Shown: piece by piece, positions 1 through 8,332 of the stretch
Layout: each line of letters starts with the position of its first letter
How positions within the stretch are numbered: position 1 is the stretch's first letter
Program-made: the position numbers and the translations under genes
Notes under the pieces: generated by a model
Database searches by the model: none
What the model was told of the DNA's origin: nothing
The model's input: only the letters and a program-made list of their open reading frames with translations
Assembly: GCF_016464385.1 (NCBI RefSeq)
Contig: NZ_JADMLH010000014.1
Location: forward strand, 1 to 64,000
Source: Nucisporomicrobium flavum
GTDB taxonomy: Bacteria > Actinomycetota > Actinomycetes > Mycobacteriales > Micromonosporaceae
DNA length: 64,000 nucleotides
Reading direction: 5' to 3'

Positions 1-776
1 ACCGCCGAGTCATGAACGGCATCGTCTGGAAGATTCGCTCCGGTGCGCCGTGGCGTGACGTGCCCGCTCGCTACGGTTCCTGGAAATCGATCTACACCCG
101 CTTCCGCCGGTGGGCCTTGGACGGCACTTTCACCCGGATGCTGGCCGGAGCCCACGCGGACGCGGACGCCGCCGGCGACATCGACTGGCTGGTCAGCGTG
201 GACTCCACAATCGTGCGCGCGCATCAGCACGCCGCCGGCGCGGCTAAAGGGGGCAGCCGGAAACGGACGTTTCGGATCACGCCATCGGACGATCCCGAGG
301 CGGACTGACCACCAAGATTCATCTCGCCTGCGACGGCGCCGGACGGGCCCTGGCCTTCGTCATCACCGGCGGTAACGTCAACGACTGCACTCGCTTCCAG
401 CAGGTCATGGACGCCATCAACGTCGCCCGCCTCGGCCCCGCCCGGGCCCGCACACGACCCGATCACGTCATCGCCGACAAGGGCTACAGCTCCAAAGCCA
501 TCCGCGCCTACCTACGACGCCGCGGCATCTGCCACACCATTCCCGAACGCCTCGACCAGCAGGCTGGCCGAGCCCGGCGCGGGTCACGCGGCGGCAGACC
601 GCCGGCCTTCACCAAGGCGATCTACCGCCACCGCAACGTTGTCGAACGCTGCTTCAACCGACTCAAGCAATGCCGCAGCCTTGCCACCCGCTACGACAAA
701 ACCCACACATCGTTCCAGGCCACCATCACCATCGCAGCCCTGCTCCAATGGCTGTAGCCCTTTGACGACACGGCCT
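1..776 (+). mobile_element. IS5-family (IS427-like) insertion sequence, left part outside the window
   Basis: The element is recognised from its transposase. The left end lies outside the window. The right end is not proven: the transposase stop is at 755-757 and a CTAG tetranucleotide follows at about 773-776. I chose that as a provisional boundary because IS427-group elements often use short CTAG/TA-type targets. A second copy in the genome would fix both ends. Confidence 0.6.
3..757 (+). CDS. IS5-family transposase, 5' partial, two frames joined by a probable -1 frameshift
   Basis: This is a DDE transposase that cuts and joins IS ends. The first frame (from the window edge to 308) carries the IRSGAPWRDVP motif typical of the N-terminal region and the first Asp in VDSTIVRAHQH. 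The second frame (through 757) carries GGLTTKIHLACDG, the second Asp in IADKGY and the Glu in VERCFNRLKQ. Reading the -1 frame after the slippery stretch AAAGGGGG at 246-253 gives DHAIGRSRGGLTTKIH, the usual family sequence, so the two halves join there. Programmed -1 frameshifting is known in this IS group, so the gene may be functional rather than broken. The N-terminus lies left of the window. Confidence 0.85.
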
Positions 777-935
777 AGGGCTTGGCCTGCCGTGCCGCCG
801 GCGGCGACGCCCGGCTGACCGGGCAGGTGCAGCGCTGGCGTACGCCGCGACGGCAGCGAGTTGCTAGTCGAGCTCAACCTTGGCTTGGTCCCGTGGAACG
901 GTGAACCGCATGTAGACGCGCTCCTGGGTGATGTC

Positions 936-3596
936 TCACAGGTATTCGGCAGCGAGTGAGCAGAGGTGCAGTACGCCGGGGTACCGGGTGTCCTGGACGG
1001 TGTGGGCGTGTGCGCGTCTGAGCTGGGCAGCGAGGGTGGCGAGGGTTTCTGGATCGTCGCCTGATTGCTGAAACGCGACACAGAGTTCCAGCGGCACGGG
1101 GTTGGCGGCCGTCGCGGTGAAGTTGCGGTGCAGGTCCGGGTCGAGCTTCGTGACGGTCAGGGGCAGTTGCATCTGGTCGGAGCGTGGGTTGATCGCGTAG
1201 TAGACCCGTTCGGTGAACCGGAACAGGCCGCTAATCCGCTCGGCGTACATGTCGGTGTCGGAGGCGAAACCTCGCGCGACCTCCATGTTGCTCGAGCGGT
1301 CCCGCACCCGGATTATCCGCAGCCCACCGCAGTCGGCCGGGCCGAGTGGTGCCGGCCTGCCGTCTTCACCCAGCTCGACTCCCGGTCCGATGAGGTCGTC
1401 GGGGGTGAGGTGTTTGTCCTGCAACCAGTCCCATCCCCAGTTGCGGAAGCTGCCGGCGCGCACGAACGCCACCCTGTCGTGAACATCCGGTGCCGCGCCG
1501 ATGCCCAGGACGTTGGTCAGGAACGTGGCGATCAACGCCTTCTGCTGCGCTCCGGGGCCGATGCGGCCACGACCTGAGGCCAGCGCGTACGGCAGGTCCC
1601 GGTATGGGATCTCACCGGCGGTTCCGTCGGCTGCGGCGAGCACGGCGGTGGGCTCGGCGTCACCGCTGTGCCGCACGACCAGAGGAATGCACGTCTTGCC
1701 GTCGTGGTGCAGCCAGATGCCGATGTGTTCCATGTCGGGCAGCGTCGCTGGGATCGTGTACGAGCCGAGCCGGCCCAGCTGGCGCAGGGCGTCGTTGACG
1801 GCCGCAGCGCAGCGCAGGATGGTGCTGGCGCCGAACTCGGTGCCCGGATACGGCGCCGGAGGTTTGCGCTTGGACTTCTCCGGCCAGGTCTTCGGCGGTT
1901 TGAACAGTGTTGCCGGACGCAGGCACTGCAGCGGTCGCCTGGAGCGGCCGAAGGCCTTCTTCAGTGCCGGCTTGGGGTCGATGCGCCCGATCCTGCTGAA
2001 GTGCCGGTCGTCGTCGAGTTCCAGGACGGCCGCGTGCCGGTCGGTGCAGACCCCGAGCTCACGGAGCACCTGGTTGGCGTAGGCGCCCCGGATGGTGGAC
2101 TCGGGTCGCTTGTCGTCGGACCTGCGGCTGACACCGGCCGCCAGGTCGGTGCCGTCGCGAAACAGCACGGTGAGGTTCAGGTCGCCGGTGAAGTGTGCTT
2201 CGGTGGGGTCGGTGCCGTCGTCAGCACGGGTGAGCCCGAAGTGATGCTGCAGAGTAGCCAGCACCGCATTCCGGGTGATCTCGGTGTGGGTCCACAGTTC
2301 GATGGTGTAGGTGTCGTCAGGGTCGAACTGCACCTTAATCTTGCGGGCGGCTTTGGATCCGACTCGGCCGTTGTTCCCGGTCGGGATGATACCGAAGGGT
2401 GCGAGCAGCGTGCCGAGTTGCCGATGCACCTCGATGTGGTCGCCGGGTACGAAGCCGGTCTTGGCGGCGTGCAGCAGTGATTTGGACTTTCTGCGGCTGC
2501 CGGAGCCGTCCGGGTCGCCGCCGTCAGGCTCGTCGATGTCGGCGGCCTGGCTCTTCGTGCCCTCGCTGTAGAGGAAGAAGGCGCGGATGGCGCCCTCGTC
2601 GGCGGCGGTGGCCGGCTGGGCGAGGACCTTGTCGGGGGCGGGGAAGGGCAGGTGGGTCAGTTTGGCGAGGGCGCGGGCCAGGCCTGGTTTCCACTTCCAC
2701 TGGGTGCCTTTCTCGCGGCTCCACGCCTGGCGGATCGGGGCGGACAGCAGTGTGTGCGGTTCGTGGGGACGCATGAACCCGTCGGGTGCATGCAGCCAGA
2801 GGGTGCCGCCGGCCGGTCCGTCGCCGCGGGCCGGCACGTACGTGACCGGCATGAGCGGGAAGCGGCTGATGCTCAGGTCGGCGTGCACGTGCGGACGGGG
2901 ATGGTTGGGCACCGTCTCGATGTGAATGGTGATCTTCGCGGTGACCAGGGCCTCTCCGGCGTCGTCACTGTGCAGCCGGACCGGGGGCCAGAGGACGATG
3001 TCGCGGCGGTTGTTGCGCTGCGGCGGGCCGAGGATCAGCTGCCGGGGCGTGTCCAGCAGTGTCAGGCCGTTGTCGACGACGTGTTTGGCGATGAAGGTCG
3101 GCAGCATTTTGAACACGTGAGGAGCCACCGCGGCGGTGCCGTTGGTGCGTTGTCCGTGTTCGAGGATGTTGAACCGCTGGGAGGTGAAGCGCAGGTCGGT
3201 GGGGTTGAGCAGTGTGAACCAGTCGACGTCACCGCTGATCTCGGTGGTGGCCCAGGCGGCGATGGCGGCGGTCAGTACGGACGTGTCGGCGCCGTCGAAC
3301 GCGACGATGAACGTGTCGGACTCGGGGTTCCAGTCGACGTGGATGATGGCCGGGTCGACGCCGATGAGGATCTCGACCAGGCCTCTGGTCGGCAACGACC
3401 AGCCGTCACGTACGCCCGGTTGCTTGCGATACTCCTTACGAAGCAGCGCGAGCCACGGCGCCGGCATGGTGGTGACCTGGCACTCCTGTATCCACTCGGC
3501 GCCCTCGGCGATTTCGAAGGCGGTCAGCGTCATGTTGTCGCCGACGGGCTTGCGAGCGGTTTTCGCTGGCTGGTTGGCGTCATTCGGGTCACTCAT
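936..3596 (-). CDS. pPIWI_RE protein (prokaryotic PIWI/Argonaute-like, RNase H fold)
   Basis: An 886-residue protein that I assign to the pPIWI_RE family. The N-terminal part (about 1-330) resembles the pPIWI_RE X module. A middle region (about 340-500) corresponds to MID, and the C-terminal half (about 520-886) to the RNase H-like PIWI module, with the stretch IIRVRDRSSNMEVARGF near the end. The family was predicted computationally to act in nucleic-acid-guided defence together with a helicase and a nuclease. The start ATG at 3596 forms a TGATG overlap with the stop of the upstream helicase gene, so translation is probably coupled. The same frame is open further upstream, but that part lies inside the helicase gene. 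The assignment rests on overall pattern plus the two characteristic neighbours. I did not identify every catalytic acid with certainty. Confidence 0.8.
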   Translation of the reverse strand: MSDPNDANQPAKTARKPVGDNMTLTAFEIAEGAEWIQECQVTTMPAPWLALLRKEYRKQPGVRDGWSLPTRGLVEILIGVDPAIIHVDWNPESDTFIVAFDGADTSVLTAAIAAWATTEISGDVDWFTLLNPTDLRFTSQRFNILEHGQRTNGTAAVAPHVFKMLPTFIAKHVVDNGLTLLDTPRQLILGPPQRNNRRDIVLWPPVRLHSDDAGEALVTAKITIHIETVPNHPRPHVHADLSISRFPLMPVTYVPARGDGPAGGTLWLHAPDGFMRPHEPHTLLSAPIRQAWSREKGTQWKWKPGLARALAKLTHLPFPAPDKVLAQPATAADEGAIRAFFLYSEGTKSQAADIDEPDGGDPDGSGSRRKSKSLLHAAKTGFVPGDHIEVHRQLGTLLAPFGIIPTGNNGRVGSKAARKIKVQFDPDDTYTIELWTHTEITRNAVLATLQHHFGLTRADDGTDPTEAHFTGDLNLTVLFRDGTDLAAGVSRRSDDKRPESTIRGAYANQVLRELGVCTDRHAAVLELDDDRHFSRIGRIDPKPALKKAFGRSRRPLQCLRPATLFKPPKTWPEKSKRKPPAPYPGTEFGASTILRCAAAVNDALRQLGRLGSYTIPATLPDMEHIGIWLHHDGKTCIPLVVRHSGDAEPTAVLAAADGTAGEIPYRDLPYALASGRGRIGPGAQQKALIATFLTNVLGIGAAPDVHDRVAFVRAGSFRNWGWDWLQDKHLTPDDLIGPGVELGEDGRPAPLGPADCGGLRIIRVRDRSSNMEVARGFASDTDMYAERISGLFRFTERVYYAINPRSDQMQLPLTVTKLDPDLHRNFTATAANPVPLELCVAFQQSGDDPETLATLAAQLRRAHAHTVQDTRYPGVLHLCSLAAEYL

Positions 3597-6500
3597 CACG
3601 GTGCCTTCCGGTGCGATCCGAGGGGGTCGTTGCCGCCGACGAGGTGCCCCATGAGGCTCCAGACGGCGGTGTTGATGGCGTGCAGACCGTGCTGCTCGGC
3701 GGGGGCGGTCGCCGCCGGTGCGGTGAGCAACCGGGTCAGGTAGGCGTCGGTCGCGACCACGATGCTGGTCGCGGCGGTGTCGGCGGCCGTGTCGTTGCGG
3801 GCCAGCCGAGGGGCGAACGCGGCGTCGCACAGCAACACCCGGGTGGGCTGGTTGCCGCGGATGCTGCGTCCGATGGTCTGGCTCATGGGTACCAGAGTGT
3901 TGCCGATGAACGCCGGCATGTAGGCGTCATCGAGGCCGCGGAACTGCACCGGCCGGCCGATCACGTCGAACCACATGTTGCGGGCGTCCGCCCGCAACTG
4001 GTGGACGAGGTCGGCGACCTCACCCGGCCGGCTCGGTGTGTCGACGCGTGGCGGGCGCTGCAGGTGTGTGATCGCGAGCTGGCTGATCAGCGATAGTGGA
4101 AAGGCCAGGTCGAACGGTGGCGGGTGAGATCGGGTGAGGTACACGACGGCGCCCAGCGCTGCGGTGTCGTTGGAGTTGAGGATGTTGTAGCCGCGCTGGA
4201 TCGACATCTCGGCGGCCACCAGGATGTCGTCTGATCCCTTGCCGAAGGAGCCGACGAGTCGGCGCAGGATGCCGTCGCGCCCGGGGTCGGCGGCGTCCGG
4301 GACGACGATGCGGGCTCGCAGGGGCGTGCGGTTGTTGATGTGCTCCCCGACGGTGCGCGCCTCGGCTGTGGACAGCACGACGAACAGCACCTGCTGACGG
4401 TCGGGTGGCAGCTGGGCGCGTAGTTCGTCGACGATGCTGCGGTGGCGCCCGCCGACGGGTAGGCACAGAGCGGTGACCAGCTGGCGCAGGCTGTCGTGGC
4501 GTTCGGTGTTCTGCCGGCCGGACACGAAGATCGCGTCGACGCCGGTCTTCGGGTTGACGACCGTCATGCTGGAGGTCATCAGCGCTTGGCGGTCCTCGTC
4601 AGGCTGCAGCAGCACCGCGGTCGGGGTCACCGGAATGTGGTAAAACGACGACCCGGGCGCCCAGCTCGTGGCTGAGGTGAGGATGACGTGTGGGCCGTCG
4701 AGACCTTCGCAAGCCAGCAGGTCATGAGCGTGGTGCAGCAACCAGCGGCCGACACCATGGACCCACAGCAGTTGCAGGGATGCTCCGCCGTTGCGGCTGG
4801 CTGCCCAGCGCAGTGCCAGAATGTTGCCCATCGGTGCCTCGGGCACCAGGGTTCGGTAGTCCCGCGGCGGCTGGTCGGCCCAGAACGTCTCCTCGTCCGG
4901 AAGGTTCAGCTTGGCGCGGATCGAGGGGTACTTCGTGGCCATCTCGAAGAACGTCGTGGTGATGTGCCCGGCCCAGATTGCCGCCTCGATGGTCAGGCGA
5001 AGCAGTTCACGGTCGCGTTCCAGTCGTGCCGGGTGGGGGTGGTCGTCGGGTATGTGCTCGTTGATCCAGGTGTTCAGCGTCGAGGTGACGAGTTCGTCGC
5101 GCCGGGTCTGTGCGGTCAGCACGGTGAGCACGGGCTCGAGGGCGGATGGCGCCGCCTCGAGTGGTTGCTCGGTGTAGTCCTGCAAGTTCTCGCGGTAGAA
5201 GTCGTCGGCGAGATCTTCGCGCTGCTTGTCGCCCTCGCCGCGTTTCGGCAACCCGAACAGTGTGCGTGCCACGCGCCGCCACAGGGAGTGTGCGGTGAAC
5301 GGGGCGTCGCCGAGCAGTTCTTTGAGCTGCTCGCCCGGTGGGGACAGGGCCAGGCTGTTGAGGTTGAACACCGCATGCTCGTGAATCTGCAACAGCTCGT
5401 TCCAGCGGCGCACGTCCGCGTCGGCTGCCGGGGCCATGCTGTCTCGCGCCAAGGCCTGGTTGGTGTACTCGACCATGCGGTGCGACCAGCCTTTGAGGGC
5501 ACCGACCAGATCCTCGGTCTGCACGAACTTGGAGTCGAACACCTGCTGGACCGCGTCGGCCTCGTCGATGATCAGTAGATCGAGCTGCCACTGTGCTGCT
5601 TCGAACCAGCGCGCCGCGGCGGTGGCCGGATCCGCGCGGCTAGCCAGCATCGCCTGAGGGGTGGTCACCCACACCTCGGCGTCCCCGATGTCGCGCCAGG
5701 CGCGCTGCGCGGGGCAGACCGTCAGCAGTGGGCAGTCGTGCCGACGCTTGCTGTCGTCGTCCGACCGCAGCCGCCCACGACAGGGCGACGTGCTCGGCTC
5801 CAGGGGAGCCCACCCCGGCCCGTTGTGGGTGCGAAGCGGCTCCAGCAAACAGGAGATGGTGGCGTAGTCGGCGGCGGGGTCGGCCGTCTCGCCGTCGTCG
5901 GGAATGAGCTCGGCGCCGTCCTCGATCAGGGTGCGCCAATACCGGCCGACGTGCTCCGTCCGGGAGCTGGTGCCGATGATCGGGACCGCCTTGATACCGA
6001 GAATGCGTAGGAAGGAAACCTTCGCGAGCACATCGCCGACCGAGCTGACGACGATACCGACGCGGTTGTTGTGGTGCTTCACCCGGTCGATCGCGATGAG
6101 GTCGGTCAGAGTGGTCTTGCCGGAGTTCATCAGACCGACGATGTGGGCGACACCGTCGATGCGGAACGTGTCCGGCTTGTCGATCAGGTTCGCGCCGTGC
6201 GGGTCGACGGTGTTGAACCGGATGTTCCCCCGGAGCCGTTTGACCCAGTTGCGGTTGGTGACATCCGGCCGCGACTCAAGCTTTTCGTCGACCCACGCGG
6301 CGGTTCGCTCCAGGTCCTGGCTGAAGGAGATGTCCCAGGTGGGGCGGGTGCGCGCTTGAGGTGGTTGCAGCGCGGTGACCGCTGGCCCGGTCGGGAGCCG
6401 GTCGGGAAACTGCACGTACTCGACCCGGTCGTCGTCGAGGGCGAACCAGTACCGCCTGCCGGCCTGCGCCGGCGGGTACGACGTTGTGGCCTGGTACGTC

Positions 6501-6925
6501 AGTGGATGCGTCATCGCCTGGTCGTAGACGTCGGTGCGCTCGGGGCAGTAAGGGCTGCGCTTGACCGCGAAGATCGTCCTGTCGCTCACCCGATGCTGCG
6601 GATCGTCAAGGCGGTCGAAGTACCGCCACTCGGCGGGCAGGCGCATGTACTGATTCAGCAGCCCACGCCAGTAGCCGCGCCGGCTGACATCGCCCATGCG
6701 ATGCCGCACCCTGCGGGTGACCGGCTCCAGGGCGTCGCCGACGCGGACGTACCCGGACAATAAGGGCTGCAGCGCGCCGATGGGCTCACCCGGCACGTAG
6801 GTACTGAGGAAGTGCAGGCCCAGTTCCAGCGCGCAGAACGCCCCGATGTCCATCGTCTGCGTGGGGAACCCCGCATCCTCCAGCTCCGTCGCAAGTGCGG
6901 CGCGCCACGACGATCCGTCTCTCAC
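3596..6925 (-). CDS. pPIWI_RE-associated SF2 helicase (DinG/XPD-like)
   Basis: A 1109-residue helicase and the central gene of the pPIWI_RE island. Walker A is GLMNSGKTTL near residue 265. Walker B is LLIIDEADAV near 450. A motif VI-like QTIGRSIRG lies near 1015. Between Walker A and B sit four cysteines (ISCLLEP, TSPCRGR and CPLLTVC), the place where XPD/DinG helicases hold an iron-sulfur cluster, so a cluster is possible. The N-terminal 260 residues lack helicase motifs and probably form the island-specific domain. The start is GTG, overlapping the upstream nuclease stop as GTGA. The gene is expected to unwind DNA or DNA-RNA hybrids for the PIWI protein. That role is family prediction, not shown by the sequence. 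Confidence 0.8.
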   Translation of the reverse strand: MRDGSSWRAALATELEDAGFPTQTMDIGAFCALELGLHFLSTYVPGEPIGALQPLLSGYVRVGDALEPVTRRVRHRMGDVSRRGYWRGLLNQYMRLPAEWRYFDRLDDPQHRVSDRTIFAVKRSPYCPERTDVYDQAMTHPLTYQATTSYPPAQAGRRYWFALDDDRVEYVQFPDRLPTGPAVTALQPPQARTRPTWDISFSQDLERTAAWVDEKLESRPDVTNRNWVKRLRGNIRFNTVDPHGANLIDKPDTFRIDGVAHIVGLMNSGKTTLTDLIAIDRVKHHNNRVGIVVSSVGDVLAKVSFLRILGIKAVPIIGTSSRTEHVGRYWRTLIEDGAELIPDDGETADPAADYATISCLLEPLRTHNGPGWAPLEPSTSPCRGRLRSDDDSKRRHDCPLLTVCPAQRAWRDIGDAEVWVTTPQAMLASRADPATAAARWFEAAQWQLDLLIIDEADAVQQVFDSKFVQTEDLVGALKGWSHRMVEYTNQALARDSMAPAADADVRRWNELLQIHEHAVFNLNSLALSPPGEQLKELLGDAPFTAHSLWRRVARTLFGLPKRGEGDKQREDLADDFYRENLQDYTEQPLEAAPSALEPVLTVLTAQTRRDELVTSTLNTWINEHIPDDHPHPARLERDRELLRLTIEAAIWAGHITTTFFEMATKYPSIRAKLNLPDEETFWADQPPRDYRTLVPEAPMGNILALRWAASRNGGASLQLLWVHGVGRWLLHHAHDLLACEGLDGPHVILTSATSWAPGSSFYHIPVTPTAVLLQPDEDRQALMTSSMTVVNPKTGVDAIFVSGRQNTERHDSLRQLVTALCLPVGGRHRSIVDELRAQLPPDRQQVLFVVLSTAEARTVGEHINNRTPLRARIVVPDAADPGRDGILRRLVGSFGKGSDDILVAAEMSIQRGYNILNSNDTAALGAVVYLTRSHPPPFDLAFPLSLISQLAITHLQRPPRVDTPSRPGEVADLVHQLRADARNMWFDVIGRPVQFRGLDDAYMPAFIGNTLVPMSQTIGRSIRGNQPTRVLLCDAAFAPRLARNDTAADTAATSIVVATDAYLTRLLTAPAATAPAEQHGLHAINTAVWSLMGHLVGGNDPLGSHRKAP

Positions 6926-8130
6926 GGGTTGAGCTCCTTCGCGCGGGCGCGGACTCGTCGGACGAGGGTGGTCTCGTCGACGACCTCAATGCCGGCGACG
7001 CGGCCGTCGAGCTCGGTCTCCAGGTCCTTGACGTAGCCGGGCTGTTTCGCCCGGTGCGTCGGTAACGCCAGGAACCGTCGTTTGCAGATCATGGACCTCG
7101 GCCATACAAAGCCGCGACCCAGCAGGTGGGCGCTGAGCTGGTCCTTTGCGTCGACACCCCAGGTCTCCAGGACAGCGGGCTCCGTGCCGCCGGGAGCCAC
7201 GAACTCGATCAGGACGTCGAGCAGGTCGACGCCGGGGTACGGCGTGACCCGCACGCGACCCGCCAGCGTGTCGTCGTCGCTGAGCGCGTCGATGATGCGC
7301 GCCTCGACCAGCCCCGGGTCATGCATGAACAGCCGCGTCGCGCGGTGTTGCTCGTACACCGCCGCGAGCGGCTCGAGCAGCAGCGCGGCCGGCTCGCCGC
7401 CCGGGCAGCCGGCGGTGCCGCACTGCGGCGCCGTCTCAGCGACGATGTTGCGGCAGCCGGCGCAGAGCAGGTACCGCTGCGGGCCGGCCGCGGGACGTGC
7501 ACGGTACGCCGTCTCGATCAGCCGCCGTACATGGGCTCGCTCCGCGTTGTCCGTGGCGGGGAACCGCCGTTCCAGCGCCAGCACCTCTCGGTCCGCGATC
7601 ACCGCGTGGTCGATGAGGTACCGGCGCAGGTACGCGTAGGCCAGCTCCACCTCGCGGTCGGTGCTGCCGTTTGCGGAGGCCGCCGTGCGCAGGGCCTCGT
7701 GGACCCGGTTCTCGACCCACTCCGCCTCCACATCGGTACGTGCAAGCCGGGCGCCCTGCTCCGCGAACTCCGACAGCCGGCTGTCCACCAGCAGTGCGTG
7801 CTGCTGGTCGGACTCCGACAGGTCCAGCTGCACCGGCCACGTGATCAGCGGCTGCGCGCACAAGGCGAGCAGCTGCAGGTCGTTCCATGTTGGTGGCTCG
7901 CCCTGTGCGGCGCAGCGCCACCACAGCCGCGAGAAGCCGACCCTCCAGGCGGCCGGTAGCAGCGCCTCATCGTTCGGCTCACCGCGTTCGGCGCGCGTGC
8001 GGCGTTGCAGGATCTGCGCGAGTCCCGCCGACAGCAGCGTTACCGTGAGGTAGTCGTCCCGCAGCGGGCCATGATCGTAATCTGCAAGCGTCGGCTCTGC
8101 CTCGTGATCGTGGTGCAGCACTGTCTTCAT
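6922..8130 (-). CDS. pPIWI_RE-associated restriction-endonuclease-like protein with zinc ribbon
   Basis: A 402-residue protein and the first gene of the leftward operon. The N-terminal half is helical and unrecognised. A zinc ribbon is formed by LLCAGC and PQCGTAGC around residues 222-241. The C-terminal third has a PD-(D/E)xK-like arrangement: the Asp in LLDVLIEF, then ETWGVDAKD, with the Lys as likely catalytic residue. This matches the REase that accompanies pPIWI_RE genes. The start ATG at 8130 is preceded by GGAGAAGG, a good ribosome site. Its stop overlaps the GTG of the helicase gene. It is predicted to cleave invading nucleic acid, with no direct evidence here. Confidence 0.75.
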   Translation of the reverse strand: MKTVLHHDHEAEPTLADYDHGPLRDDYLTVTLLSAGLAQILQRRTRAERGEPNDEALLPAAWRVGFSRLWWRCAAQGEPPTWNDLQLLALCAQPLITWPVQLDLSESDQQHALLVDSRLSEFAEQGARLARTDVEAEWVENRVHEALRTAASANGSTDREVELAYAYLRRYLIDHAVIADREVLALERRFPATDNAERAHVRRLIETAYRARPAAGPQRYLLCAGCRNIVAETAPQCGTAGCPGGEPAALLLEPLAAVYEQHRATRLFMHDPGLVEARIIDALSDDDTLAGRVRVTPYPGVDLLDVLIEFVAPGGTEPAVLETWGVDAKDQLSAHLLGRGFVWPRSMICKRRFLALPTHRAKQPGYVKDLETELDGRVAGIEVVDETTLVRRVRARAKELNP

Positions 8131-8332
8131 TCTTCGCCTTCTCCGACGTGTCTAAAGTGCCGGATGAGTAAACACCCCGGGTACGACAAAGTCGGCGGCT
8201 GAAGACTAGCGAGTCAGATCTGCGCTGGTCAGTTCATTCACCGGCATCGGAGGCTGTCACTCGATCGTGGGCCGTGTGTCTGGCACGACGGTCGAACCGG
8301 TCGTGGGCTGGGCGATGCGAGAGGATGTCGTT
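8131..8332. promoter_or_regulatory. Divergent intergenic region between two putative defence cassettes
   Basis: About 200 bases separate the start of the pPIWI_RE operon (minus strand, 8130) from the preferred start of the helicase-Mrr-TerY-P cassette (plus strand, 8333). Both promoters should lie here, though I cannot point to clear -35/-10 hexamers. The plus-strand frame is open back to a GTG at 8267, but the GAGAGG at 8319-8324 favours the GTG at 8333. Confidence 0.5.
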
